From NCBI RefSeq assembly GCF_023715585.1, contig NZ_JAMBOK010000001.1, forward strand, positions 1,054,001-1,118,000: a stretch of DNA of 64,000 nucleotides, written 5' to 3'. The stretch comes from Sporosarcina luteola (GTDB lineage: Bacteria > Bacillota > Bacilli > Bacillales_A > Planococcaceae). The notes under the pieces are model-generated. The model ran no database searches. It was not told the DNA's origin and saw only the letters and a program-made list of their open reading frames with translations. Positions 18,287-27,776 of this stretch are shown here, piece after piece. The translations under genes and the position numbers were made by a program. Position 1 is the first letter of the stretch. Each line of letters begins with the position of its first letter.

Positions 18287-18670
18287 ATGGGATTGTTGAT
18301 TCGCTTCATCATCATTGCATTCATCGTCTATTTATTTTATCGCGGTATCCGTTATTTATTGGATCCGAAACGGAAATTGGATGAGGCGTATGAACAAGAG
18401 CAATATTATTTCTATGATGATGTGAAAAATGTCAGAAAGAACTTTTTCATCACATATAAAGGCGCCCTCTTTGAAGGTGAAAAATATTTAGGGACAACGG
18501 AAAATTCTTTTGATGTCGTGTCCATTTTCGTTTGGGTAAAGGATGATGCAAAGCTTCAAGGGTTTACGAAGGATGATTTTCACTTCTTATCCTCCGAAAT
18601 TACTTCCAATTATCCAATGGCTGAAATCAGTTGGAAAAACCCCATAGAAGCATTAATGAAGGCCCGTTGA
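18287..18670 (+). CDS. ysdB: YsdB family sigma-W-pathway protein
   Basis: A 127-residue protein with one N-terminal transmembrane helix (about residues 3-22), then LDPKRKLDEAYEQEQYYFYD, RKNFFITYKGALFEGEKYLG and VVSIFVWVKD, closely resembling B. subtilis YsdB. YsdB is reported to act in control of the RsiW/SigW envelope-stress pathway; its mechanism is not visible here. The position next to ysdA and rplT-rpmI-infC is the same as in B. subtilis, which supports orthology. It has a GAGGGG site and is convergent with ysdA. Confidence 0.88.
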   Translation: MGLLIRFIIIAFIVYLFYRGIRYLLDPKRKLDEAYEQEQYYFYDDVKNVRKNFFITYKGALFEGEKYLGTTENSFDVVSIFVWVKDDAKLQGFTKDDFHFLSSEITSNYPMAEISWKNPIEALMKAR

Positions 18671-18690
18671 TCTAGCGGGCTTTTTTTATT
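18661..18690. terminator. Terminator after ysdB
   Basis: GGCCCG-ttgatcta-GCGGGCTTTTTTTATT overlaps the ysdB stop and lies just outside the convergent ysdA. Confidence 0.88.
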
Positions 18691-18691
18691 T

Positions 18692-18982
18692 TTAGACATA
18701 GTCCATTCCGAATGGATCTATGCCTAGCAGATAGACAATTATTCCTATGTACAGAAGCGCTAGCAGCAGAAAACCGATTCTGAATTCTGTATGGCGGGTT
18801 TTATGGCGGAAGGCCAACATTCCCAGATACGAACCGATTCCTCCGCCCACAATTGCAAATAGCCACAATGTTTTCTCCGGCACTCTGCGTCCCCGCTTCT
18901 TTGATTGTTTCTTATCATAGCCCATCATTATAAATGACCAAATTGATATAAATGTAATCCATGTAATTAGTAATGCACTCAT
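18692..18982 (-). CDS. ysdA: DUF1294 small membrane protein, YsdA
   Basis: A 96-residue membrane protein with three hydrophobic segments and the DUF1294 signature: MMGYDKKQSKKRGRRVPEKT, LWLFAIVGGGIGSYLGMLAF and RHKTRHTEFRIGF. Function is unknown. B. subtilis ysdA sits at the same place beside rplT. It lies 154 bp downstream of rplT on the same strand, beyond the rplT terminator, so it likely has its own promoter. Confidence 0.87.
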   Translation of the reverse strand: MSALLITWITFISIWSFIMMGYDKKQSKKRGRRVPEKTLWLFAIVGGGIGSYLGMLAFRHKTRHTEFRIGFLLLALLYIGIIVYLLGIDPFGMDYV

Positions 18983-19084
18983 ATAGTCAACTCCCTATCT
19001 TCTATTCTACACTTTATTGATCGTACATAGGAAGAAGAACTATCGTAAGTTCATTAGTTTTCTTTTATTTTTTACATCACAACA

Positions 19085-19118
19085 AAAATGCCCCGCTGCC
19101 GACTGAGGGCGCGGGGCT
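19085..19118 (-). terminator. Terminator of the infC-rpmI-rplT operon
   Basis: On the minus strand, AGCCCCGC pairs with GCGGGGCA around a loop, then TTTTTGTTG, shortly after the rplT stop. Confidence 0.88.
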
Positions 19119-19135
19119 GTATGTTAGTAAATCGC

Positions 19136-19495
19136 TTATTTCGCGACTGACTGTTTTGCTGTTTCTGCAAGTTGTGCAAATGCTTGTGCATCTGTTACTG
19201 CAAGATCAGCAAGCATTTTGCGGTTCACTTCGATGCCAGCCACTTTAAGGCCGTGCATCAATGTGCTGTATGAAAGACCATTCATACGTGCTGCTGCGTT
19301 GATACGTGTAATCCATAGTTTGCGGAAATCACGTTTTTTCTGACGGCGGTCACGGTATGCATAGTTGAATGATTTCATGACCTGTTGGTTTGCTACTTTG
19401 TAAAGTCTATGTTTTGATCCAAAATAGCCTTTAGCTAATTTCAATACTCGATTACGGCGCTTGCGCGACACTGTTCCACCTTTTACGCGTGGCAT
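19136..19495 (-). CDS. rplT: 50S ribosomal protein L20
   Basis: A 119-residue basic protein starting [20 protein letters not shown], with RVYxxR-like [20 protein letters not shown] and [19 protein letters not shown], all typical of L20. It is needed early in 50S assembly, and in Bacillus it also represses its own operon by binding the leader. It is the last gene of infC-rpmI-rplT, 49 bp after rpmI, with a GGAGGT site and a terminator downstream. Confidence 0.98.
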   Translation of the reverse strand: MPRVKGGTVSRKRRNRVLKLAKGYFGSKHRLYKVANQQVMKSFNYAYRDRRQKKRDFRKLWITRINAAARMNGLSYSTLMHGLKVAGIEVNRKMLADLAVTDAQAFAQLAETAKQSVAK

Positions 19496-19544
19496 AGTTC
19501 ATTACCTCCTGCTATTCCTAAAGAATGTTTTAATGGTTAAAAGA

Positions 19545-19745
19545 TTATTTCATGTATGTGATCATTTCACGGATACGTTTGTAGTCGCCAGAAGAAACAA
19601 GTGAAGCTTTACGCAAGTGGCGTTTCGCTTTAGTAGACTTGTTGGCAAAAAGGTGACTTGTGTACGCACGGCCGCGTTTCACTTTACCAGTTGCAGTTTT
19701 CTTGAAACGTTTCGCGGATCCGCGGTGAGTTTTCATTTTTGGCAT
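19545..19745 (-). CDS. rpmI: 50S ribosomal protein L35
   Basis: A 66-residue very basic protein, [20 protein letters not shown], then [16 protein letters not shown], the full-length L35 pattern. It is the middle gene of the conserved infC-rpmI-rplT operon, 26 bp after infC, with an AGGAGG site. Confidence 0.98.
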   Translation of the reverse strand: MPKMKTHRGSAKRFKKTATGKVKRGRAYTSHLFANKSTKAKRHLRKASLVSSGDYKRIREMITYMK

Positions 19746-19771
19746 GATCTGTTCCTCCTAAATCGTTGGTG

Positions 19772-20290
19772 TTACTTTTTTTCGGCAGTCGGGGCAAGTA
19801 TTAGGAACATGCTCCGGCCTTCCATTTTCGGTTTCACTTCAACCGTTGAGAATTCCTTGCATTCTTCTGCGAAGCGGTCCAAAACACGTTGACCGATTTC
19901 CTTGTGCGTAATTGCACGACCACGGAAACGGATTGACGCTTTCACTTTGTCTCCTGCTTGCAGGAATTTGATGCCGCTGCGAAGTTTCGTTTGGAAATCA
20001 TGTTCATCAATAGTAGGGCTTAAGCGCACTTCTTTGAGGTTGATGATTTTTTGGTTCTTTCTGACTTCGCGTTCTTTCTTTTGTTGTTCAAACTTGAATT
20101 TGCCGTAGTCCATTACACGTGCTACAGGCGGCTTTGCTGTTGGAGCGACAAGGACAAGGTCCAAGTTCGCGCGTCCTGCAATTTCAAGAGCCTCATTGCG
20201 TGTTTTGATTCCAAGCTGGTCGCCGTTGTGGTCAATCAGACGAAGCTCGCGGGCACGGATGCCCTCATTTACGTACATGTCTTTGCTAAT
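19772..20290 (-). CDS. infC: Translation initiation factor IF-3 (ATT start)
   Basis: A 172-residue IF-3, which binds the 30S subunit and polices start-codon choice. It has the N-domain [20 protein letters not shown], linker [16 protein letters not shown] and the C-domain [20 protein letters not shown] place the start at the ATT at 20290 (ATT AGC AAA GAC), eight bases after GGAGGT. ATG frames upstream run into the leader. An AUU start is a known hallmark of infC and allows IF-3 to repress its own translation. It is the first gene of infC-rpmI-rplT. Confidence 0.95.
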   Translation of the reverse strand: MSKDMYVNEGIRARELRLIDHNGDQLGIKTRNEALEIAGRANLDLVLVAPTAKPPVARVMDYGKFKFEQQKKEREVRKNQKIINLKEVRLSPTIDEHDFQTKLRSGIKFLQAGDKVKASIRFRGRAITHKEIGQRVLDRFAEECKEFSTVEVKPKMEGRSMFLILAPTAEKK

Positions 20291-20565
20291 AGTAATCCAC
20301 CTCCGAATGTTGTATCGCGAATACACGGTTTGGGTATACCGTCTAATAGCGCGACGGTCCCATGGTTCATTCGTTTAATAAGAGCCGGACAATAAAAAAA
20401 GTAGACAAAAGTGACTTTTGTCTACCCGCTTATGTGTACATGCAAATAATTGCACGGCACGTTCACTTATGTGCAACCTGTCAACAACGATATGCGTCGA
20501 TCAGGTGAGAAGCGGGCAGCTCCTTCTTATACCACAAACTGTATTCATTAACCTTAATAAGTCTA
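20291..20565 (-). promoter_or_regulatory. infC-rpmI-rplT leader with promoter, likely L20-responsive attenuator
   Basis: A promoter is visible on the minus strand: TTGACA (20583-20588), a 17-bp spacer and TAGACT (20560-20565). The leader then carries GCCCGCTTCTCACC near its start, a central irregular stem, and CATAAGCGGG just before a strong terminator, so the first segment can pair with the last as an antiterminator. This matches the L20-binding leader of Bacillus infC operons, where excess L20 favours termination. The assignment is by position and architecture; no covariance search was done. Confidence 0.75.
20396..20426 (-). terminator. Attenuator terminator in the infC leader
   Basis: GTAGACAAAAGT pairs with ACTTTTGTCTAC, followed by TTTTTTTATTG on the minus strand, about 105 bp before the infC start. 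Confidence 0.88.
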
Positions 20566-20619
20566 CCATCTAGAACTTTTATTGTCAACAAGAAACTTTT
20601 AAACAAAAAATGCAATACA

Positions 20620-20746
20620 GTTGATTTCCGCTTCGGGCGGACGCTTTCCGCCGGCATGGCTTCAGCCGCTTCCCTCGCTACGCTCAGTCCAGGGTCTTCA
20701 GCTCATGCTATTCCGGCAGGAGTCGCCGCCCTACGCTTCAATCAAC
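20620..20746 (-). repeat. R element copy 2 (reverse)
   Basis: Begins GTTGATTTCCGCTTCGGGCG and ends CGCTTCAATCAAC, the reverse orientation of copy 1, with GCATGGCTTCAGCC, CTCAGTCCAGGGTCTTCAGC and GGAGTCGCCGCC preserved. It sits between thrS and the infC promoter. It contains no M module. The remaining gap to thrS (20747-20940) shows no gene. Confidence 0.8.
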
Positions 20747-20940
20747 GGAAAATAATCTTACTGAATATCTCTGTTTTAAAATCTTGCTAAAAACGCCTAA
20801 AACAGTTCGAACGTTTATAAATGCCAGTCAACATGCAAAAATGCTACTTTGATAATAATTTTTAAGTGCTTTTATTTGTTCAAAGGCATTTGGCGCGTTT
20901 TTGGGTGTTGATTTACTATTTACATGCCCGCGTCCACGGA

Positions 20941-22878
20941 TTAGCTATCGTGGGATACGTCTGCTTTCAATAACTTCAGGAAATCGTCGAATGGCATGCT
21001 TTCGGATTTTTGTTCGCCGTATTTTCTTACGTTCACTTCGCCGGATTCGACTTCTTTGTCGCCGAGGACGAGCATGTAAGGGATTTTTTGGACTTGGGCT
21101 TCACGGATCTTGTAGCCGATTTTTTCGTCGCGGCTGTCTAGTTCGATTCGGAATCCTGCTGCCACTAGTTTTTCACGTACTTCATTTGCGTAGTCGAAAT
21201 GTGCTTCTGGTGAAACTGGGATCACTTCGACTTGAACTGGTGCCAGCCATGTCGGGAAGGCGCCTTTGTATTCTTCGATCAAGAATGCGACGAATCGTTC
21301 CATTGTTGAGACGACGCCGCGGTGGATGACGACTGGGCGATGGTGCTTGCCGTCTTCTCCGACGTATGTGAGGTCGAAGCGCTCAGGAAGCAGGAAGTCG
21401 AGCTGGACAGTTGAGAGTGTCTCTTCCATACCGATTGCCGTTTTCACTTGTACGTCCAGTTTCGGACCATAAAATGCTGCTTCTCCGTCCGCTTCCACAT
21501 AAGGAAGGCCCATTTCGTCCATCGTTTCTTTCAGCATGCTTTGTGCGCGTTCCCACATTTCGTCATCGTCAAAGTATTTCTCTGTATCTTCCGGATCTCG
21601 GTACGATAAACGGAATGAGTAATCTTTAATGTCAAAGTCTTTGTAGACATCGATGACGAGTTGGACGACACGTTTGAATTCTTCCTTGATTTGATCCGGA
21701 CGGACGAAGATATGCGCGTCGTTCAGAGTCATGCCGCGGACACGCTGAAGTCCCGATAGAGCACCTGACATTTCATAGCGGTGCATCGTGCCAAGCTCTG
21801 CAATGCGGATCGGCAAGTTCCGATAGGAGTGAATGTCGTTTTTGTAGATCATCATATGGTGCGGACAGTTCATCGGACGGAGAACGAGATCTTCATTGTC
21901 CATGCTCATGACAGGGAACATGCCGTCCTGGTAATGGCCCCAGTGACCGGATGTCTTGTAGAGCTCGACACTTCCGAGCACCGGTGTATAAACGTGGTCA
22001 TAGCCGAGTTTTTCTTCTTTATCGACGATATAGCGCTCAATGATGCGGCGAATTGTCGCGCCTTTCGGAAGCCATAACGGAAGTCCTTGGCCGACCTTTT
22101 GGGAGTTCATGAATAAATTCAGTTCTTTTCCGATTTTCCGATGATCGCGTTCCTTTGCCTCTTCTAGCATCCGGAGATGTTCTTGAAGCTCATCCTTTTT
22201 AAAGAATGCTGTACCGTAAATACGTTGAAGCATTTTATTTTTGGAATCACCGCGCCAATACGCACCCGCGATGCTCAGTAATTTGAACTCTTTCAGTTTG
22301 CCCGTCGAAGGGACATGAACGCCACGGCATAGATCAAAGAATTCGCCTTGCTCATAGATGGATACTTGCTCGCCCTCCGGAATTGCCTCCAACAGTTCAA
22401 TTTTGTATGGATCGTCAATTTCCTTGAAGCGCTTTTCGGCTTCGTCGCGGGACACTTCAATGCGATTAATTGGGAGATTCTCACCAATGATCCGCTTCAT
22501 TTCCTTCTCAAGTTCAGGAAGGTCTTCAGCTGTGATTGGTGTCGGTGAATCGATATCATAATAGAAACCGTTATCAATGACTGGACCGATGCCTAGTTTT
22601 GCGTCCGGGAATTTCCTTTTAACTGCCTGTGCCAATAGATGTGCAGTACTATGACGCAAGATTTCCAATGCTTCAGATGATTGCGGTGTAATGATTGCAA
22701 TATCACCATCTTCTTCAATCGGCGTTTTCAAATCAATGAGCTGATCACCGATTTTTCCTGCGAGGGCGCTTTTTCGAAGTCCAGGGCTGATAGAACCCGC
22801 CACGTCTTCTGTTGTTGTGCCTTGCGGAAATTCTTTTATCGCACCATCCGGAAATTTCAATTGAATATTTTCTGCCAT
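20941..22878 (-). CDS. thrS: Threonine--tRNA ligase
   Basis: A 645-residue class II synthetase that charges tRNA-Thr and edits Ser-tRNA-Thr. The order is TGS domain (residues 1-60, [18 protein letters not shown]), editing domain with [17 protein letters not shown] and the HxxxH-type residues, catalytic core with [15 protein letters not shown] (zinc Cys) and [13 protein letters not shown] (motif 2), motif 3 [11 protein letters not shown], and the anticodon-binding domain. I chose the ATG at 22878 after AGGAG. Expression is preceded by a T-box leader. Confidence 0.97.
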   Translation of the reverse strand: MAENIQLKFPDGAIKEFPQGTTTEDVAGSISPGLRKSALAGKIGDQLIDLKTPIEEDGDIAIITPQSSEALEILRHSTAHLLAQAVKRKFPDAKLGIGPVIDNGFYYDIDSPTPITAEDLPELEKEMKRIIGENLPINRIEVSRDEAEKRFKEIDDPYKIELLEAIPEGEQVSIYEQGEFFDLCRGVHVPSTGKLKEFKLLSIAGAYWRGDSKNKMLQRIYGTAFFKKDELQEHLRMLEEAKERDHRKIGKELNLFMNSQKVGQGLPLWLPKGATIRRIIERYIVDKEEKLGYDHVYTPVLGSVELYKTSGHWGHYQDGMFPVMSMDNEDLVLRPMNCPHHMMIYKNDIHSYRNLPIRIAELGTMHRYEMSGALSGLQRVRGMTLNDAHIFVRPDQIKEEFKRVVQLVIDVYKDFDIKDYSFRLSYRDPEDTEKYFDDDEMWERAQSMLKETMDEMGLPYVEADGEAAFYGPKLDVQVKTAIGMEETLSTVQLDFLLPERFDLTYVGEDGKHHRPVVIHRGVVSTMERFVAFLIEEYKGAFPTWLAPVQVEVIPVSPEAHFDYANEVREKLVAAGFRIELDSRDEKIGYKIREAQVQKIPYMLVLGDKEVESGEVNVRKYGEQKSESMPFDDFLKLLKADVSHDS

Positions 22879-22904
22879 TGTCAACACTCCTCACTTATTT
22901 TTTT

Positions 22905-23182
22905 GAACAAAAAAAGCCCCATCCCTAAAAAGGGACGAAGCTGTTGCTCGCGGTTCCACCCTTCTTCCTTCTATCCGGTCATACGAGAGACCGGAAAGAT
23001 GAAGCTCGAAACGGCTAACGGGCCGGGTCCGTCATCGGTTACTGAAGTAGTTCGCCGATGCTGCTCCAAGGTGGTAAATCGATCATCTTCACTTCAGGGC
23101 TTCCAGCCAAACGACCCTGTTCTCTGGTAGTGGATTAACCGATTCATGTCCTCTTCTACACATTTCGAATATAATATCCATT
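22905..23182 (-). promoter_or_regulatory. T-box riboswitch of thrS
   Basis: On the minus strand, a leader ends with the T-box sequence GGGTGGAACCGCGAGCAAC, followed by a terminator stem (AGCTTCGTCCCT/AGGGATGGGGCT and T-run at about 22908-22944). Upstream there is a long stem I region with a likely threonine specifier ACC in GATTTACCACC. A promoter precedes it: TTGCAA (23206-23211), 17-bp spacer, TATACT (23183-23188). Uncharged tRNA-Thr would stabilise the antiterminator and permit thrS transcription. Confidence 0.93.
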
Positions 23183-23225
23183 AGTATAAGGAATGTTTAC
23201 GAAATTTGCAAGTGGATAAATCCTC

Positions 23226-24170
23226 CTACATTTCTCTTCGGTTTTTTCCTTTCAACTGGATAGGTTTTGATACTGTTTTAATTCGCTCCATAATTCGAGC
23301 GGCTTTGACTTCTTCCTTCTCGCCACGCTGTGTGTACGTCAAATGGTGCTGAAGTTCACCGAAATTGAAATTGGAAGTGAAGAATGTTGGTAGTTTTTCC
23401 GCCATCCGGTATTGTAAAATCGTTCCGATCACTTCATCACGGGCCCATGCAGACATGGACTCCGCGCCAAAATCGTCCAACATAAGCACGTTTGCTTTCT
23501 TCACGAAGTCAATTTTTTCATTTAACGTCTGATCCTGTATTGATTGTTTCATTTCCCTTAAAAATTCGGGGAGATAAACGACAACAGTCCGTATGCGAAG
23601 ATTGGCAAGTTCATTTGCGATTGCCCCTAAAATAAAGGACTTTCCTGTACCGAAACGACCGTGAATGTAAAAGCCCCTTTCAGGCAACTTTCCTGTTTCG
23701 CTAAATTCACCAAAGAACTGTGCCGCGGCCTCAGCAACAATATACCTGCTGCTATCGTGTTCGAGATCCACATTATTCAGGCGCGCTTCCATGACATCCT
23801 TCGGCATGTACATGCTTTCAATCATATTGGATATATTTCGACGTTCGTCGTCGACAAGTTTATTCGGACACTTTACATAGTCGAGATCGATGTATCCTTG
23901 ACTCATGACAAGCTTCGGCTCGAAGCCTTTCATCACGTTGACACACTCTTCAACATTCGGGCATTTCCCGCAATTGTGGGAAGCCGTTGTATATTCATAT
24001 AGCTTTCCTAAACTTTTGTTGACGACAGCTTTATCGATTTCATTCGAATGATCGGTGATGAACTGTTGGACGCCTGGGGACTCCATCACTTCATTCCTTA
24101 ATTGTTCATATCTTGACGTTAGATCTGAAGCGTTGAATACTCGCTTCATTGTATTTCCGATTCTTTCCAA
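23226..24170 (-). CDS. dnaI: Primosomal protein DnaI (helicase loader)
   Basis: A 314-residue AAA+ protein that loads the replicative helicase DnaC. The N-terminal part has a zinc-binding-like cluster (CGKCPNVEECV); the AAA+ domain has Walker A GRFGTGKSFILGA, Walker B VLMLDDFGAES and an arginine-rich C-terminus with YTQRGEKEEVKAARIMERI. I accept the TTG at 24170 because a GGGGTG site precedes it and MERIG matches the start I recall for B. subtilis DnaI (MEPIG); an ATG seven codons in is the alternative. It follows dnaB with 2 bp between, a coupled pair. Confidence 0.94.
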   Translation of the reverse strand: MERIGNTMKRVFNASDLTSRYEQLRNEVMESPGVQQFITDHSNEIDKAVVNKSLGKLYEYTTASHNCGKCPNVEECVNVMKGFEPKLVMSQGYIDLDYVKCPNKLVDDERRNISNMIESMYMPKDVMEARLNNVDLEHDSSRYIVAEAAAQFFGEFSETGKLPERGFYIHGRFGTGKSFILGAIANELANLRIRTVVVYLPEFLREMKQSIQDQTLNEKIDFVKKANVLMLDDFGAESMSAWARDEVIGTILQYRMAEKLPTFFTSNFNFGELQHHLTYTQRGEKEEVKAARIMERIKTVSKPIQLKGKNRREM

Positions 24171-24172
24171 CT

Positions 24173-25531
24173 TTATTTCACCCCGCTTGATATTGCATTA
24201 AGTTTTTCCTGGAGCAGTCTTTTGCGTTCTTCATCAATTGATGGTTCAGCATCAGATGCGGTTTGCTGATCCTTCTCTTCATCTTTCTGATAAAACCATT
24301 CCGGTACTTTCTCGACCCTTGTCGGTTTCCGGGCGGTTGATTTCTTACTTCCTTCATTTTGCCATTTAATGTACTGGTCATGTTCGTTCCGCGAAATTTC
24401 CATTGCTTCTTTTGCAGTTGCAATTTTTTTGTTTGCCCAATGGGATGCGATTCTCTCAGCATAATTTTTTGTGATTTTTCCGTCGTTGCGAATAATTATA
24501 TAGTGCAGCAGCACATTTACAACGCCAACCGGGAAGCCATGGACGGTTATAAGTCTTTCAGCAAGTTCAACGTCAACAGGAAGTGGTTCATTTCCCGTAT
24601 AGTCTTTCAGCATTTCACGTGGCGCAGTATTTTCCATATAGAAGATGAATTTATCTTCACGAGATTTCGGCTCTTCAGTTGAGATAGCCGGTTCCTTCGC
24701 AAAGACCTTCTCAATCGTCGGGACGTTTTGTGAAATATTTGTCTTATAATAATCGACAGCGGCTTTTCTGACTCTGTTTTCAGGCAGCCTTAGGTTTTCG
24801 TCTAACGCCATCATGACAACTTTTTGCATGTCAATCGGTGTTAGAGAGTAAAGGAATGCCAATTTCTCGATCAATTCCTTCGACACTGAAGCAAGGGATG
24901 ATTTTGGCACCATCTGTTCTGAAAGTCCCGAACGGAATAGATTGAAATCAAAATCAGAATAAGCGAACGGGATGCCGGTTGGTTCATTGCGTCCCGCCAT
25001 TGGGCCACCCTCATCCATCCCTTCCGAAGAACTGTATCGAATAGGCTTGAACACATCCAGGAATGTGCGTGACACTTCCTTATACTGCTCATCGAGAGGA
25101 TCATCAACCAGAAATCGGGACCTCAGGCTACGATACGCCTGCTCACCGATTTTACTGAAAAGAAATGTGGATAATAGCGGATCATCGAAAAATGACTTTG
25201 CATCCAACGGTGGCAATAGTTCGTAACAGAATGTTCGATCCTGATCTACTTGTTTGCAATAGGTACGCAGCAAGCCGATCGCCTCAAGGGATATTCTAGC
25301 CTCAAAAACTTTACCTAATGGCATTGTTAATAAATTCATTAAATAATAATGACTGAATTCACTTTCTGTTTCACGCTCTGCATCGGCCCAAAGCGACATG
25401 AAGAGGCTCATGGCTTCAGGTCCGATCAATGGTTGGTAGAACAAAGTGAGGAGTTGCCGGTCATAATCCGAAAATGGGTGTGACAACTTGATTGTAAATG
25501 TATCGACTGGTTGTAATTCCTGGTAAAGCAT
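24173..25531 (-). CDS. dnaB: Replication initiation and membrane attachment protein DnaB
   Basis: A 452-residue DnaB/DnaD-superfamily protein that acts with DnaD and DnaI to open origins and restart sites for helicase loading. The N-terminal winged-helix-like part includes FYQPLIGPEAMSLFMSLWAD; the second half includes the DDBH2-type segment GFPVGVVNVLLHYIIIRND, with YxxxIxxxW-like YAERIASHWANKKI. Length is near the 472 of B. subtilis. It lies between nrdR (37 bp upstream) and dnaI, an operon order conserved in Bacillales. Confidence 0.93.
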   Translation of the reverse strand: MLYQELQPVDTFTIKLSHPFSDYDRQLLTLFYQPLIGPEAMSLFMSLWADAERETESEFSHYYLMNLLTMPLGKVFEARISLEAIGLLRTYCKQVDQDRTFCYELLPPLDAKSFFDDPLLSTFLFSKIGEQAYRSLRSRFLVDDPLDEQYKEVSRTFLDVFKPIRYSSSEGMDEGGPMAGRNEPTGIPFAYSDFDFNLFRSGLSEQMVPKSSLASVSKELIEKLAFLYSLTPIDMQKVVMMALDENLRLPENRVRKAAVDYYKTNISQNVPTIEKVFAKEPAISTEEPKSREDKFIFYMENTAPREMLKDYTGNEPLPVDVELAERLITVHGFPVGVVNVLLHYIIIRNDGKITKNYAERIASHWANKKIATAKEAMEISRNEHDQYIKWQNEGSKKSTARKPTRVEKVPEWFYQKDEEKDQQTASDAEPSIDEERKRLLQEKLNAISSGVK

Positions 25532-25567
25532 TTTGTCGGAACCCCTCTTTCCTTCCTTAATTCAAAA

Positions 25568-26032
25568 TTAGTTTTCATCCTTTTTCTTCTGCAAGCTCTG
25601 CAGTTCATCGATAAAAACGGTAATATCTTTGTATTGCCGATAGACAGAAGCAAACCGGACATAAGCGACTTCATCGACATCGGCCAATTTTTCCATAACC
25701 ATTTCACCGACATCCTTGGAATCGATTTCGACAGTTCCCGAGCTTCGTAATTCTTTTTCTATTAAATAAACGATGTTTTTAACCGCTTCGAGGTCAACCG
25801 GACGCTTTTCACAAGCACGTATTAATCCTCTCAACAATTTTTCACCGCTGAACTCTTCCCGCGTCCCATCCTTTTTCACAACGATGAGCGGCATCTCTTC
25901 CACTTTTTCGAATGTCGTGAAGCGGAAAGCGCATTTCTCGCATTCACGGCGTCGTCTGATCGATCGATTCTCTTCAGCAGGTCTGGAATCGATGACCCGA
26001 GTGCCATTATAATGACAAGCTGGACATATCAT
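25568..26032 (-). CDS. nrdR: Transcriptional repressor NrdR
   Basis: A 154-residue nucleotide-sensing repressor of ribonucleotide reductase genes. The zinc ribbon is [10 protein letters not shown] with [15 protein letters not shown] (two CxxC pairs), followed by an ATP-cone domain beginning [20 protein letters not shown]. Length is standard. It heads the nrdR-dnaB-dnaI cluster. Its promoter must lie in the 26033-26158 gap before R element copy 3. Confidence 0.96.
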   Translation of the reverse strand: MICPACHYNGTRVIDSRPAEENRSIRRRRECEKCAFRFTTFEKVEEMPLIVVKKDGTREEFSGEKLLRGLIRACEKRPVDLEAVKNIVYLIEKELRSSGTVEIDSKDVGEMVMEKLADVDEVAYVRFASVYRQYKDITVFIDELQSLQKKKDEN

Positions 26033-26158
26033 TTTTGCTTCCTCCGCAATTCCGTATAGTATATCGATTATAACAGAAATTCATCAACAAAATCGAAATG
26101 GATTCATTAATAGTGATTCAAGTTGTTGTGGCTTTTTAAAAAGTAGAATCTTCGAAGT

Positions 26159-26417
26159 GTTGATTTACGTTCCAGGCGCACGCTTTCCGTGGGGCGGGCG
26201 GTGAACCAATCGAACAGCGAAAGGTTCAATCGGTCATAATTTCTGCGTTTTTTTCAGAAATTAAGGCATCTTCCAATTCCCTGCTCGCAAACGCCGTTCT
26301 TCGTTACGGCGTTCGCTAATCCCACAGGAAAAGCCGTGACGAAGAACGGCTTTTGCGAACATAAGCGAAGCGTTGAGAGCACATCTTTGCACTTCGGCAC
26401 CTTCCACTCCAATCAAC
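26159..26417 (-). repeat. R element copy 3 (reverse), enlarged by M and other hairpin modules
   Basis: Outer ends are GTTGATTTACG and CCAATCAAC. Inside are the R box CGCTTTCCGTGGGGCGGGCG, an M module (26205-26268), a hairpin AACGCCGTTCTTCG...CGGCGTTCGC, a second hairpin built on GCCGTGACGAAGAACGGC, and a single copy of the GCGAAGCGTT-type unit that is tandemly amplified in copy 4. It lies between the divergent nrdR and the hydrolase gene. No gene is supported in 26033-26605. Confidence 0.75.
26205..26268 (+). repeat. M module copy 2 (within R copy 3)
   Basis: ACCAATCGAAC...GGTTCAATCGG forms hairpin one and AATTTCTGCG...CAGAAATT hairpin two, ending TTAAGGCA. It is slightly diverged from copies 1, 4 and 5. 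Confidence 0.7.
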
Positions 26418-26605
26418 AGAGATAAATTCTAAAAGTTTAAACCCGTAGAACAACACTATTGAGGGTTATTTATTACCAATTATTGCAACTTATACTCGCT
26501 AAGAACGTATCAATATTAATAATATTGTTGTTCCACGAGGCAGTATAGTTGAATAAGGAAAGATCTAAAGACCAATATAGAATCAAGAATAATAGGAGGT
26601 AAAAC

Positions 26606-27472
26606 GTGGCTAATGAATTAGAGGAACCAATAGACTTTGTTAATATCGAAGGACGTAAACTGCATATCAATATTATTGGTGACGGAGAAGCTATCGTCTT
26701 CCTCCATGGTGGTCCTGGAAGTGAGCATCGTTTTTTTCTTCCTCATGTTTTACCGTTAACCCAAAAGTTTACACTGGTTTTTTATGATCAAAGGGGTTGC
26801 GGTAAATCGGAACACGCTAAAAGCAATACATACTCCATGGCAGATGAAGTAAAGACATTAGAATTATTACGCAAAGAATTGAAGTTAGAAAAAATGAATC
26901 TTTTCGGAGAGTCTTGGGGTTCTATGCTTGCCTTACTTTATGCAACTACCTACCCGGAAAGAGTTAATAAAATTCTTCTAACAGCTGCTATAGGAATTTC
27001 GGGAAAAGGATATAAAACCTTTGAAAAAACACTTTTGAAAAAAATCTCCATTAAGGATAAAATAAAGCTTTTTAAGGCAGATAAAAAAATAAAAAAAGGT
27101 TCTGGAACCTATGAAGATATTTTAAATATTCTAGACCCATACTACGTATTTTCACCAGATAGTTTAAAAAGGAAAGAGAAGTCAAGTATGAATAGCTGTG
27201 TTAATCAAATAATTGGAAAGGATATTGAGAAGAACTATGACTTGGAAAACGAAATCCATAAATTATCTGAAATACCAATTCTAGTCGCACAGGGAAGTCA
27301 CGACATTATAACACCAGCAAAAATTAAAGAGTTATTAATAAAGTATATACCACATGCAAAATTAATCGAAATTAAAAATTGCGGTCATTGGACTGTTGTG
27401 GAAAAGCCAAACAAAATGAATGCGTTAGCAGAAATTTTTTTCAGTCTCCCAACTTGTTCAACCAACGAGTGA
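26606..27472 (+). CDS. Alpha/beta hydrolase, proline iminopeptidase-like (S33)
   Basis: A 288-residue alpha/beta hydrolase. It has the oxyanion-hole motif FLHGGPGSEHRF, FYDQRGCGKSEH, the nucleophile elbow GESWGSMLALLYATTYP (catalytic Ser), acid residue in AQGSHDIITP and histidine in CGHWTVVEKPN. HGGPG plus DQRGxGxS is typical of S33 proline iminopeptidases and related hydrolases; the real substrate is unknown. It has no signal peptide. It starts with GTG after AGGAGG. Codon use is conspicuously A+T-rich (many AAA, ATA, TTA) unlike neighbours, and the gene is bracketed by R copies 3 and 4, suggesting acquisition. Confidence 0.85.
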   Translation: MANELEEPIDFVNIEGRKLHINIIGDGEAIVFLHGGPGSEHRFFLPHVLPLTQKFTLVFYDQRGCGKSEHAKSNTYSMADEVKTLELLRKELKLEKMNLFGESWGSMLALLYATTYPERVNKILLTAAIGISGKGYKTFEKTLLKKISIKDKIKLFKADKKIKKGSGTYEDILNILDPYYVFSPDSLKRKEKSSMNSCVNQIIGKDIEKNYDLENEIHKLSEIPILVAQGSHDIITPAKIKELLIKYIPHAKLIEIKNCGHWTVVEKPNKMNALAEIFFSLPTCSTNE

Positions 27473-27620
27473 TTTATCTTTTCATGTCTTAACTGTTACC
27501 ATACAGCTTAGAATTTCAAGTACATTCCAATTGATTGGAGTGGAGATCGGCGACTCCTGCGGGAACAGCGCGAGCTGAAGACCCTGGACTGAGCGAAAGC
27601 CGTTACGTAGAACGGCTTTT

Positions 27621-27707
27621 GCGAGCACAAGCGAAGCGTTGCGAGCACAAGCGAAGCGTTGCGAGCACAAGCGAAGCGTTGCGAGCACAAGCGAAGCGTT
27701 GCGAGCA
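27621..27707 (+). repeat. Four perfect 20-bp tandem units plus a partial unit
   Basis: GCGAGCACAAGCGAAGCGTT is repeated exactly four times, followed by GCGAGCA. There are no variable spacers, so this is not a CRISPR array. A single related unit occurs in R copy 3 (about 26354). Perfect identity suggests recent slippage expansion. Confidence 0.93.
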
Positions 27708-27712
27708 TAGGC

Positions 27713-27776
27713 TGCCTTAATTTCTGCAAAGAACGCAGAAATTAAGGCAAATCGAACCCTTCGTTGTTCGATTGGC
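27713..27776 (-). repeat. M module copy 3 (inverted, within R copy 4)
   Basis: On the minus strand it reads GCCAATCGAAC...GTTCGATTTGCC, then TTAATTTCTGCG...GCAGAAATTAAGGCA: both hairpins complete and close to the copies at 773 and 48255. Confidence 0.8.

Noticed and set aside
20396..20426. A fourth H hairpin (GTAGACAAAAGT stem)
   Set aside because: Only a short TAGACAAA segment is shared with H. It has a clear T-run and position as the infC attenuator, so I treat it as a terminator.
27621..27707. CRISPR array
   Set aside because: The 20-bp units are directly abutting and identical, with no spacers and no cas genes nearby.
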